DNA of 64,000 nucleotides. Source: Portulaca oleracea (Eukaryota > Streptophyta > Magnoliopsida > Caryophyllales > Portulacaceae). The translations under genes and the position numbers were made by a program. The DNA lies in contig CM055881.1 of the NCBI GenBank assembly GCA_029582165.1, positions 28,142,094-28,206,093 of the forward strand, written 5' to 3'. Of this stretch, positions 45,845 to 57,166 are shown piece after piece. A model generated the notes under the pieces. It worked only from the letters and a program-made list of their open reading frames with translations, did no database searches and had not been told where the DNA came from. How positions within the stretch are numbered: position 1 is the first letter of the stretch; the number at the start of each line of letters is the position of its first letter.

Positions 45845-47750
45845 TTGGGTACCTCATAATCAAATATGTGATCCCCGAATAATACTTTCCACTAAATGAG
45901 GAGTACTCACAAGTCGATATTTAGAAAAGATTGAATACTTGAGATTAAATTAACATACAACTATTCAAAATAGTTGAAAATGTCACTCAATAAAATATTT
46001 TGAAGTATCTATAACTAAACTATTAATTTTAGTTAACAATATCACCCAACTATATATCTAGCTATCTAAAATTCAATTTATCAAATTGTCCAACTTTGGC
46101 CACCATTCAACCCATATGAAGCACAACAATTAATTTTAAGATGAACTTTTTAAGATCAAAACACTAGGTGTTTAAGATAGTCCTTAACATGCATATTCTA
46201 TTCGCATACATAGTAAAAATTAGAGGTATGCTAGTAATAAAGAAAATAAGAAAAACCATAATTATGAAAACGACCTCATCATAGGCAAGAACTATCCAGT
46301 AATTTAGCCATAAAGTCTTAACCAAAACATTGCCTAACAGGAGGCTTTTTGAGAAAAGCAAGTTGGTGAGATGGCAGTTAGTTACAGTTGTATTTTCCGG
46401 CACTTTTCATTAAAGAGATAATATGGACGGTGGCAATCACTAATGTGGACGCAGTGACCCATGATTTCAGGACATGCTACAGAGATAAGGAAATTAATTA
46501 CACAAGTAGCAAGCATGTACGATCACTCCATCAATAATAAATAAATGTCAGTCAATTAAAAGATTTTAGATAAGGTGATTCGTCTTTATGCTCTCTACTC
46601 CTACTACTATTTTACTTTCATTTTTTCTTTTCCAAATTTATCTGATCGAAGGGCATTAAAGATGTGATGCAGTAGTTAAGTGACAACTATCTTCTTATCT
46701 AATATTCTTACCAAGGTTCAAGATTTCAATTCTTGGTAAAGGTAAAATTTTCTCATTAGATGGAAATTTTCTATTAGAAGCCCGGCTAATAAACGAGTCA
46801 AATTTACCAAGAGTTAAAAAGGGAGCTTAGTTAAAGTGAAAGTTCAAGATACCTGAAAGCAAAGCTGCTAAGAGTTAGTTATAATAACGATAAAAAATGA
46901 GAAACAAGTAGGAGAAGTTATATAAGAAAAGAAGAGTAGAATACTTGTATATAGATCGCTTGTCCAAATTGTTGCAGTAAATCTATGTGAGATGTTGTCA
47001 TCATAAATTTATTGGAAGGAATATAACTTTACGATAATGTTTTATGTGCAAATATGACAATATACACAGGCGTACCATCTTTTGTGCACCATGGGCCTCC
47101 TACATCATATTTTCATTTTGATTTTTTTTAAATGGGCCATCATTTTCTTTTTTTTTTGTATTTCTTTCTTAGACATTAAGTATTTGATATCATTTTATAT
47201 ATGATTTGTATTTGACTTTTATGAACATTGTTATAAAATCTTACTTTTAATTTTATTTTTCATTATCATTATTAATATGTTGTATCTCTGTAAAAGTCTA
47301 TGGTTATTTGACTATAATAGGTACTATTGAACAATTATCCATTATACTATTTTTTGGATTCTAATACACTGTTATATGGATGTAGGTGATGTCTATGAAC
47401 TGAAAACGAATTTTGACGACAATGACTCATTATAGATCATTCGTGTCAAACGAAGGAAAATCGTATGATCGACATTTCAAAATTATAACTTAATCTATGT
47501 CGCGTTCTGATTATGATTATGAGTTGTTCTCGACGTTGTTATTAGTCTTGTTTTTCATAGCGCCTCTCTTCTTTTTTATTCCTTGTCACTTGATAATCTA
47601 TCCATTATTCTTTAGTTTGAGAGAGAGAGAGAGAGAGAGGGAGTCCGGAGGAATCGTCCGGCAGATGGGTATTTGTAGGGAGCATTAGAGAAAGATGGGT
47701 GTCCACTAGTGCATTGTAGCACAAGAGCTAGAAAATCTATTTATCTACTC
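45845..47750. other. AT-rich intergenic DNA
   Basis: No gene recognised. A (GA)n run lies at 47612-47640. A 79-codon minus frame (46164-46403) is hydrophobic but has no support as a gene. Confidence 0.5.
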
Positions 47751-47757
47751 CCTTCGT

Positions 47758-48010
47758 CCTAATTAATTTGTCTCGTTTATTTTTTCACGGTCTTCGATTT
47801 AACATTTTGACCGTTAATTTTTCACTTTTTATCTTAACAAGACTAATAAAATTGTATTCAGGTTAAATAAATTTCATCATAAATCTAATAATGGTAGTCT
47901 TGTATAATAACCGATCAGCATATAATTTAAAAGTTTTGATCTAATAACGGTTAAAATTTAAAAGTTTTGATATAATCAGTCAAACTTGGTCAATTTATTT
48001 GAGAAAGAAG
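47758..48010. mobile_element. Decayed Stowaway MITE
   Basis: Left end CTCCCTTCGTCCTAATTAATTTGTC preceded by TA. The right end CAATTTATTTGAGAAAGAAG, followed by TA, is a degraded inverted copy. Its right part takes part in the hairpin below. Confidence 0.65.
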
Positions 48011-48224
48011 TACATTTCTTTAATGTGTTCCACCAATCCATTTACCAGAGCAGGGGGTTTTCCTCATTTAAATCCATTTACCACTAAAAAAGGAGATTAT
48101 TGTCAATTTAAATGAGGAAAACCCCCTGCTCTGGTAAATGTATTGGTGGAACACACTAAAGAAATGTACTTCTTTCTTAAATAAATTGTCCAAGTTTGAC
48201 TAATTATATCAAAAAATTTAAATT
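47953..48224. repeat. Long hairpin, about 120-bp arms
   Basis: Arms of about 120 bp, 47953-48073 and 48105-48224, are reverse complements with about five to eight changes; the inner 45 bp (CCAGAGCAGGGGGTTTTCCT..) is perfect. The loop is about 31 bases. The left arm includes the end of a Stowaway, and the right arm is an inverted copy of it. Confidence 0.88.
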
Positions 48225-48229
48225 TTCAT

Positions 48230-49100
48230 ACCGTTGATTCTAATTCTTTTGTTTAATTGTACGTAAACTATTCTTCATGCAAAGCTAATTCCTCAATCAA
48301 TCGTCATTACTTCCCAGGCTCTCGAATGTTCATAAAAATGCATATAACGTAACTCAAAATAGATTTAGTTTTGTGTAACGTGTATGATATGTAGCCATAT
48401 AGGAGTTATTTAATCATTAATTTAGTAATAATTGTTTCCCAAATAGATTGAATATATTTTGAGAAATTGGATTTATTTTCAACCATGGTTGTTTTATTTT
48501 TATACCATTAAATTGGGTAAATTAAATCTTGTTCATAGAAAAATTTATGTTTGAATAAATACAATCAACTGTTGCAATAAATCATTTTGATCAATGTATA
48601 TTTACAATTCTTCTCTGTATATTTAATTATGCCTCTTGTTTATTTAAATTCTAATATGGTCAAAATTCATTTTTTTTTAAAAAAATAAGGATTTGGTAAA
48701 TAATTAATCTTGACATACTACTGTAATCCAATATTATCAAAGTTCAGATTATTCAATGGCATTTTTAAAGTTCAAATTATTCAGTCTATCACACGTTAAA
48801 ATTTGAATTATTTAAATATAATTTTCTAAAAAAATGTGCATTCTATGAGAATTTCAGTGACTCACCTACTGAATAGTTTGTTCCTTACAAAGGGGTAAGT
48901 TGCCTGGGCATTTATGGAACTTTCTTAACTTCATCCCTAGACATGATAGAATAGGTTAATTAGATCATCTATCTTTAACCACTTTTCTTCTTCCTCGGTA
49001 GCAATGAATTATCCACTAATGAGGATTTTTTTTTTCTTTTTCCATATTAGATTTGAGCTTGTATAAATGATGTATATATATGGAGCCTCATCGATCTCTT
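48230..49100. other. AT-rich intergenic DNA
   Basis: Nothing recognised. Confidence 0.5.
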
Positions 49101-49108
49101 TTCTGATT

Positions 49109-49315
49109 GGCCATGTTCTTTGGGTAGGTTATTTTCAGGTTTGGATGGATAAGTTTGAATAGGTTAGGATAAGTTAGTGATAAATTATGATATTTTTTAA
49201 GAGAATTGTGTTTTTAGAGTGGATGTTTTTTTGAGGAATTGTGTTAAGTTTGGATAAGTTTGGATAAGTTAGATAAGTTGGGAGAGTTATATCCAACTTA
49301 ACCAAAGAACAGGGT
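49109..49315. mobile_element. MITE with GTTCTTTGG ends
   Basis: Left GGCCATGTTCTTTGGGTAGGTT, right AACTTAACCAAAGAACAGGGTC, inverted with a few changes. The interior repeats GGATAAGTT. The target duplication is unclear. Confidence 0.55.
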
Positions 49316-49344
49316 CTAATTAGTTAGATAAAATCCAAAAAAAT

Positions 49345-50217
49345 GACGTCAAGTGATACGACTCTTGGGACAAGTTAATATGTTTTTAAGTGTCTTATGG
49401 TATTACTAAAATCATATCATTATATATCAAATTGACATACAGTAATATGATTGAATTTTATAACTATAATATTACAAATAAATTGCATAAATTTCTGATT
49501 TTTTTTCATTATTTTTTTATATTTAAAAAACACTTGAAATATGACTAACGCATGTGGTTGATTCGATTATAATATCATTTGTGCTCATTGGCATAGTGAA
49601 TGGATCCAAACCTTCTTATAGGTGATATTAATACTTACTATTAAAAAACTTAGTGTCAAAAATTGTGAGAAATACTAAATTGATGAAGAGTAAGACACTT
49701 AAAAAATATATTGGGTTAAGATACATATCATCACCAAAATATATATCGACAATGATATGAGTCTTGGGGGAAGAAATAATTTATGTGTCTTGCATTTGAT
49801 AAAAATAGTGCTTATTATAACTTTTTACACCAATTATTTTAAAATATACTATTAATTGTCAATTATAAAAAGTTTGAAATGCATCGGTTATGCCAACAAT
49901 CAATAATGACACTCGAGTTGAATAAACCCCATCCTACGAGTATATTTTAGACTTTTTTGTAAATTTTAAAACTTATGGATTAAAATATAATTTTACACAA
50001 TTTGTATGTAATACTATAGTCTATAGTTATACAAGTAAATCGTAATTTTTTTAAATTTAATATCTAAATATATGAATTTTATACTAGGCAAGATAATTAT
50101 GAGGTGTTTGACCCCAAAACCCACATGTACCTGAACCCGATATATGCTTGACCTATAGCCTGCCTGCCTACTCGTATTTACCCTTAGGTTGTGTGTGTGC
50201 GTGCATGCGTGCGCGTA

Positions 50218-50264
<47 letters not shown>

Positions 50265-51290
50265 TAGACACCTTTTAAGTGTCATGCCGTATCATTAAAA
50301 TCATATCATTATTCATCAAATTTACATAAAGTGATATGATTGAATTTTATAACTATAATATTACATATAAATTGCATAAATTTATGCTTTTATCCATTAT
50401 TTTTTATATTTGGAAAAAACACGTAAAATATGCTTAATAAATGTGCTTGATTGGATTATGGTATCATTTGTGCTCATTGACGCAATGAATGGATCCAAAG
50501 CTTCTTATAATTGCTACTAATACTTTCTATTAAAAATATTAGTGTATAACATATGAGAAATACCAATTTCGTGAATAGCAAGACACTTAAAAAATGTCTT
50601 GGCCGGCTTAAGACACATATCATCACCCACATATATATGGACAATGATACGAGTCTTGGGGGGAAGAAATATTTTATGTGTCTTGCTTTTGATAAAATTA
50701 ATACCTATCATAATGTTTTGCACTAATTTTTTAATAGATACTATTAGTTATCAATTATATAAAGCTTGAAATGCATTGGTTATGCCAACAATCAATAATG
50801 GCACCCTAATCGAGCGAACTCATTCTGATGGGTATATTTTAGACATTTTATTGTAAGTTTTAAAATTAAAGATAACATTTTACACAATTTTTATGTAGTA
50901 TTATAGTTATAGAAATCAATCATATTTTTTTTTTCAATTTAATATCTAAATAATATGAGTTTTATACTAGGCAAGACAATTAATAGTTGTCTTACTCCAA
51001 GACCCATATCATTTGTATGTGTGTGTGTGTCGAAAATGATATGAGTCTAGGGGTAAAACACCTTTTAAGTGTTTTTCCATATCATTAACACCACATTGTT
51101 ATACAATAAGCTGAAATAAAATGATACGATGAATTCTATAACATTACATATAAATTGCACAACTACTTTTATCAATTATTTTTTATATTTTTAAAAATGC
51201 TTAAAATAAGCATAATGAATGGGGTTTATTCGATTAGTATATAATATGCGCTCATTGACGTAGCCAACGCAACCAAAGTTTCTTATAATT
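49345..51290. repeat. Tandem repeat with units of about 0.8-0.9 kb
   Basis: Unit 1 about 49345-50265, unit 2 about 50266-51055, and unit 3 from 51056 until it is cut at about 51290 by copia sequence. Shared phrases in order: TTTTAAGTGTC, ATATGATTGAATTTTATAACTATAATATTACA, TTGTGCTCATTG, TGGATCCAAA, ATGATA(T/C)GAGTCTTGGGG, TATTATAACTTTT and ATCAATAATG. Unit 1 also carries a (TG)n(TA)n run at 50200-50265. Confidence 0.8.
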
Positions 51291-53339
51291 GAGTAAGTAG
51301 GTTTCTCACCAAAAAGAACCTCAAAAGGTGTTTTGTTACTGAGAACGGAAGAAGGCAATCTGTTAATTAGATAGGATGCTGTGAGTATACTCTCTCCCCG
51401 AAATTTCTGAGGTAGATTAGCTTGTATCAACAATCCCGAGTAATTTCTAGAAGGTGTTTGTGTTTTCTCTCTACAATTTCATTTTGTTGTGGTGTATCAA
51501 TACACGAGGTTTGATGTAGAATTCTTTGTGTAGAGTAGTATTTGAGAGCAACAGAATCTTGAAATTCCCTACCATTGTCTGTTCTAATAACTTTAACAAA
51601 CACATCAAACTGTTTCTCAACAAAAGAAATAAAAGATTGCAGCAAAGAAAAAGCATTGGACTTGCAAGACATAAGATAAACCCAAGTATCTCTAGAAAAA
51701 TCATCAACAATAGCAAGGAAGTACTTGTATCCATTATATATAGAACATTTATAAGGTCCCCAAATGCCAACATGAACCATTTGAAAATTTTTTGTAGGCT
51801 TAGAAACACTTAAAGGAAAAGTTTGCCTATGAAGTTTGGCTTTAGTACAAACAAGACATATATCAATATCATTTTTATTACAAGAAATATCAACATATTT
51901 CAATTTATCAAATGGTAAGTGTCCTAATTTGTAATGTCAAATATCAGTAGCTGTATAGGATTTTTCTGGATGCATAACAAGCTGACATTACATTTCCATT
52001 CCACTTTCATGATTCTTGAGTGATTGTTTCGCTTGATATAATATTACAAATTGTGTCGTGCTTTATCAAGGACCACTTCCGGTAATGTTGGTCCCTGAAT
52101 TGTACAGTCAGTGGTGGTGAAAGTTACTTTTCCATTTATTTGCTCACAAAGGTTATGAACTGACAAAAGATTGAATTGAAACTCAGGAACAAGTAATACA
52201 TAAGGAAATGCAATCTCTTTAGTTAATTGAATTATGCCAATATGTGTAATCATAGATTGCTTTCCGTTAGGCATAGTAATATAACTAGGTTATAAAACAG
52301 GATGCAAAGAGGTGAACAGTTCAACATGTGGTGTGATATGATCACTTGTGTCACTATCTATTATCCAATCACACTTATCAAAGAAGTAGTAAAACAGAAA
52401 TGGTTACCTACAACAAGACCACAGTCATTGCTTGGAACTGAATAAGAAACATTGTTCTTCTGGATTGCTTGTCCAAGAAGTTCAGAAGAGTGTGATATTG
52501 AGCAGTAGTTAATGGTGGCAAAAAAGCAACAGGATTCAGCTCAGCCTTGGCAGCAACAGTGCTAAACCAAGGTTCTCATTCTTGAGTGACGACTGCAACT
52601 ACTCTTTTACCATTTGACTTGTAATTTGGTGGATAACCATAAATCTTGTAGCATCGGTTGATAGTTTCCCCTTGCATCTTACAAAAATCGCAAAATGGAG
52701 GTTTCTTGGAACCAACTAGCTTGCCCTGATAACAACCAAATCATTGCTCCAAGTCGATCCAGATTTGCCTTGATGAACTTGAAAAGAGTATGATGTCGGA
52801 TATAATCGACTCAATAACATTCAGCAACCATGAAATTACCATTTTATCACAACGATTACAGAAAGGCAACAATAGTGAACCTTCATCTTCTGGTTTGGGG
52901 TACTTTCCGATGACAAATTCGAGCTTATTGTTGGCAATGAGAGCAATTGTGAAATAATGGACTTGAGCCCAATTCAACCCCAAAAGCTAGCTTAGGAGGT
53001 TGAGGCATCCAAGTCATTATAAACACCACAATATGGGTGTCAAAGGCCGATGTGGGACAACTCAACAACAATCTCCATGGATTTGCGCCAAGAACCATAA
53101 TTCTTTCCAAACAGATTATTAACCAAAACACTTTTTGGATTGCCTGATGGGTGAAGAAAAAGAAAATGAGAGGGACCAATTTCGAGAATGGAATAGTTTT
53201 GGAGTAGTCATTGTTCAATGCTTCAATAAGAGATTTATTGAATCTGAGACCTAGAAAGAAAAAGAAAGAAAGAGAAACGATTCGACAAGAAATTGACTAC
53301 CAAAGAATTAATCAATAGGATTGAACAAGTTTGATACCA
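51245..53339 (-). pseudogene. Copia relic: gag to integrase on the minus strand
   Basis: Gag near 52985-52741 (NKLEFVIGKYPKPEDEGS, MVISWLLNVIESIISD); zinc knuckle remnant with CKMQGETINRCYKIYG near 52660; protease tail with VLLVPEFQFNLLSVHNLC; integrase in 51903-51427 (CLVCTKAKLHRQTFP, VDDFSRDTWVYL, RTDNGREF, TPQQNEIVERKHKHLLE) and 51433-51290 (SILTASYLINRLPSSVL). Frames are broken several times. The element ends at about 51290 within the tandem repeat, so RT and RNase H are gone. The primer site TGGTATCA (minus strand, 53339-53332) abuts the LTR at 53340. Confidence 0.85.
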
Positions 53340-53540
53340 TGTTGATTTGGAATTAACCTGAGATTGAACCAGATGAATTAAGAGAAATAAACGAGAAAGA
53401 AAGAAAGAGAAAATAGAGAGAGAAAGAAGGCTGTTTTATTCATCAGTGGAAAACTGAAAAGTTAATACAATTAAGGAGAGAAGCAGCATTGTCAAAGTAT
53501 ATACAAGAAACTAATAACAGAATTAATATTCTGTTAAGGG
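53340..53540 (-). repeat. 5' LTR of the minus-strand copia relic (approximate end)
   Basis: Begins TGTTGATTTGGAATTAACC just beside the primer site. A purine-rich GAAAGAAAGAGAAA stretch follows. The outer border is set near TTCTGTTAAGG by analogy with TGTTAACAG-type copia LTRs and is uncertain. Confidence 0.55.
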
Positions 53541-53904
53541 AACTAATAAGGTAATAACTTGTTGACCCGTAATATTACAAGGCAAATAATTCAATAAATT
53601 AGAATGTATAGAAGCAACAGTGCCAGAGAGAAAGAAGATAGAATATTGAACGACGTCAGAAAGACAAATTTGAAATTCAATAAATTAAGTAAAAAGGAAA
53701 AGAAATAAAACCTAAAAAATAGAAAAAGGAGAAAGGTGGGCCCCATAAGAATCCAACCCAGTGCCAAAGGTCTGAAATGTTTTGATAATTAATCAATTCA
53801 GAAGTCGTTCAGCAGCCTCAGCATCCCTCCCCCTCTTCACCCCTTCTGTCTTCCTCTCAAAGTTCAATTAAATATCGATGTTTTTCTGCAAATTCAACGC
53901 CAGA

Positions 53905-54124
53905 ATGGAGCATTTTGTTCAAAAAGATGAGATTCAAGAAGTATTGCAAGATCTTATTCAAGAAAATCTCATACCAATTTGTCTTGCTTGCAAAAAAAAA
54001 AAAATCACAAATCAAGCAGCTATATCATCACAATAATAGTTGCCACAAACATGATAGATTTTACTGTCCTGCTTGTCACAACAAATTCAAAACAAGTAAA
54101 GAATACTCGGACCGTGTCCATTAG
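53905..54124 (+). pseudogene. Short cysteine/histidine-rich ORF split by an A13 run
   Basis: Frame 1 from ATG 53905 reads MEHFVQKDEIQEVLQDLIQE then ICLACKKKK. After thirteen A residues (53992-54004) a different frame reads SCHKHDRFYCPACHNKF and ends near a GTATGC donor. Together they would give CxxC ... HxH ... CxxCH, a possible zinc-binding module. I do not recognise the family. It may be the first exon of a gene whose remainder is lost, or a decayed one. Confidence 0.3.
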
Positions 54125-54129
54125 GTATG

Positions 54130-55560
54130 CATTTTTTCCTCTTCTTTTTTTACTTTGTTTTTTCTGTCATTATTTTTGACGTTCTTCCAATGTTTTTCAA
54201 CTTTTCTTGGAATTTCTTGAGTTTTGTTAGGGGTTTTGTGAGAGATTGTCTGAGATTCAACCATTATAGAGGTGTGTCTTATTCTTTCCCCTGTTTTTAG
54301 TTTCTTTGTGGTTTTCTGAAAGTTTAATCCAGAATAGGTGTTATTTTTGCGGGATGATGTTGTGGGTACACCATAATTTGGATTCTTTATACTTATCTTT
54401 TTAAGTATAACTTTTACTTATCTTTTTAAGTATAAAATGAAAAAATAGAAAAATAATTTGTGCACATATGTAATCCAATACATTATGTATTATACACTAT
54501 GTTATATATCATATCAATTTTAAAATAAGAATTTGAGTTGTTTGTATTTAAATTTTAATATTAATTTTTGAATGTTATTAATTAGATGTAAATAGATTAT
54601 TATAAGACTATCTAAAACTGCAAAAATATCCCTACCTTCTTGATAAAAGATTGTCCATTTATATTTTCGCCTGCATTAATATTTGTCTTAAAGAATTATC
54701 TTAGATATATTTTCCATTAGTCCAACGCAACTAAGTTCAAGTAACCTCGTAACAGTCAAAACTTTCTAAAATTTTGTTAAGCATGGTGGGCCTATAACCA
54801 CAGAAAATATAATATCTAATAGTAGATTATGATAATTAGTAACACTAACGTTATTATATTGAGTTAAGTGTTTTTATTTGAACTTGTTTACATAAAAACC
54901 TTAAAAGCAATAAGTTCCATGCTTAAGACCATTCTTCATAAAATTTGGACTAAGTTGCAAAGAAAAAATCACCTGAAAATAATATTTTAAGAAAATTTGT
55001 CACCCAAAAATAGTTTCCAAAAAATAGAAAGTACTTGAAAATCATTTCTATAAACATTGTCACCAAAAAATAGTCTTTGTAAAATAAAATATACCTATAA
55101 GTCATTATTTGAAATTTTTTGGATAATCTAGGAAAATTCAACCAAGAATTGAGGTTTATCTTGATTTTTTCCCCCTATTTTCAGTTTTTCTTGGAATTTT
55201 TTAGAAAATCTAGGGTTTTTTGAGGGGTTTTCTTAAAATTCAACCAAGTATTGAAGTTTGTTTGTATTTTATATTTTTTTTTTGCAGGATGTGATGTTGT
55301 GACACTTCATTAATGTGATTTTTGAGTATCTAGAATATAAATATACATAGGAGATTAGAACATTTTAGAATTAGGCATAAAATATATTATATACATAGTA
55401 CCCAGAAAAAGAAGCACCGAAATGCTACGTTTGCATCGTTGAATCAATGACTATATGAACACAACATATGAATCAATGACAAATGATATACAGTAAAAAG
55501 GAAAGAAAAGAAAATACAAATCCCAATGTGGTTGATTTTGCTTTTTAATTTTCTTGTAAA
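54130..55560. other. AT-rich DNA with duplicated phrases
   Basis: The phrase TTTTCTTGGAATTT(C/T)TT followed by AG(G)GGTTTT(G/C)T occurs at about 54200 and 55185, so this is an old duplication. Bases 54950-55130 repeat GTCACC(A/C)AAAAATAGT-type words. No gene. Confidence 0.4.
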
Positions 55561-55563
55561 CAC

Positions 55564-57053
55564 ATGCAGACTTTAAGCATAGTAAATAGAAGTTGTGGAG
55601 AGTCTGACAAACTAGATTTGATTAGCAGTCTGTCAGACGGTATTCTCTGCCACATTCTGTCTTTCATTCCTACGAAATTAGCAATTGCGACAAGCGTCTT
55701 ATTGAGGCGATGGAAAAATTTATGAAAATATGTTGCTGCTATTGATTTAACCGAAATGGTTCCTCATGAGTATGATAAACGTCATTCAATATTGAAAAGG
55801 GTGGAAGCATTTTATTTCCGAAAGTTTGTCGACACAGTTCTGCTTCTTAATAATTCACGTACTTTAAAGCATTTTCGATTAATTGTGTTTGCGGATATGT
55901 TTCAAGGCGACAGTGATCTTCATATCAAGTCATGGTTGGATATGGTGAAAGGGAGTGTCATCCATGAGCTTTGGCTATCTATACCTTTCCTCATAGGTTG
56001 TCCATTGCCAATTGAGTTTTTTCGGAACGAATCTTAGAAATTTTTGGTCCAAGTGATATGTGCATCACCGATTCTTTTCATTTACCCAAGCTTAAGGTCT
56101 TACATCTCTATGATATTTCTGCTGATGTTGAATTTCTCGAGAATCTCATATTAAGTTGTTTGATTATTAATGAGATTAAAATTTTAGACTATGGTGGCAT
56201 AACTGGCGTTTCAAGGTTTTGTGTGAAATCTGCAACACTAAAGAACTTATATTTGGAAGACATTATGCACGAATATGAAGATGATGCATATGTTGCGGTT
56301 GAAGCGCCAAGTCTCGAGATCTTTTGTGTTAGTGCTATAGCAATTGAACCATATAAGGTATATGCCCCTAGTTCCCTTCAGGAAGCGGATCTTACGTTAT
56401 GGGAGGATGAGATCTCATTTGAAGTGTTAGCCCAGTTTTCCACGGTAAAGAGTTTGTGCCTAAATGAAGAGGCAAAAGTTGTCTACACTTGTGGATTTTC
56501 GTATGTAAGTGTTGTATCTTTTGTAGAATATATTGATGCTCTTTTCAATCAACTTTTTTGGATTTTTTGAATCCCGTTTAAATTTTTGTCATAACTTTTT
56601 TGGATCCAAAATTTTCAAAATTTGACATGCAGCGTGTTGCTACTTTTTCTAGTCTGTTCTCCAAATATAAAGTTATTGGAAGTGGAAAGAGTAAGTAATA
56701 ATGAAAACTAAAGAGATATTGAAATGTTGAGAAAACACAAGAATGAAAGAAAGGAAGAAAATTGCATGCTAACTATGAATTTTCATTGTATAGGTGATTG
56801 GATTGGAGCTTGTAGATTACGAAGTGTTTCCTCAGAATTTGCATGGCTTGGAGATTATTCAATTCGAACAAAGATATGGTGACCATCATTTAATTAAGTT
56901 GGCAGCCTATTTTTTGAAAGCTGGTTTGAAACTGAAGAAGATGGCGTTTTCATTTATTACTCTTTCAACAATAGAAGAATCAGAGGATGTTGAATACCAA
57001 AGCGCTACACAGCAATTATTACAGATACAAAAAACTTCAGCATGTTTGAACTA
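55564..57053 (+). pseudogene. F-box/LRR protein with FBD-type C-terminus, disabled
   Basis: From ATG 55564, residues 20-54 are an F-box ([18 protein letters not shown] then [17 protein letters not shown]). The next codon is TGA (55723-55725) where family members have tryptophan. The frame stays open to a TAG at 56035. The leucine-rich part then continues in another frame, 56058-56530 (FHLPKLKVLHLYDI, VEAPSLEIFCVS), so one frameshift lies near 56030. A last segment after an AG at about 56793 (NLHGLEIIQFEQ, HLIKLAAYFLKAGLKLKKM) matches the FBD domain and ends at TAG 57051-57053. Intact relatives are SCF ubiquitin-ligase substrate receptors. The ATG overlaps an acceptor-like ACACATGCAG, so the true start may be upstream. 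Confidence 0.8.
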
Positions 57054-57166
57054 GTTTTTAGTTAAAAGACAAGTAGATATTGATAAAGCCTGAATAGACT
57101 TAACCAAGTGTGCTCATTGAAACTGCGAGGAAACATTTAGTGCAATTTCTAGTTACAAATGTGTTT

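Noticed and set aside
54950..55141. Phe-rich minus frame
   Set aside because: Low-complexity AT-rich DNA with repeated AAAATAGT words.
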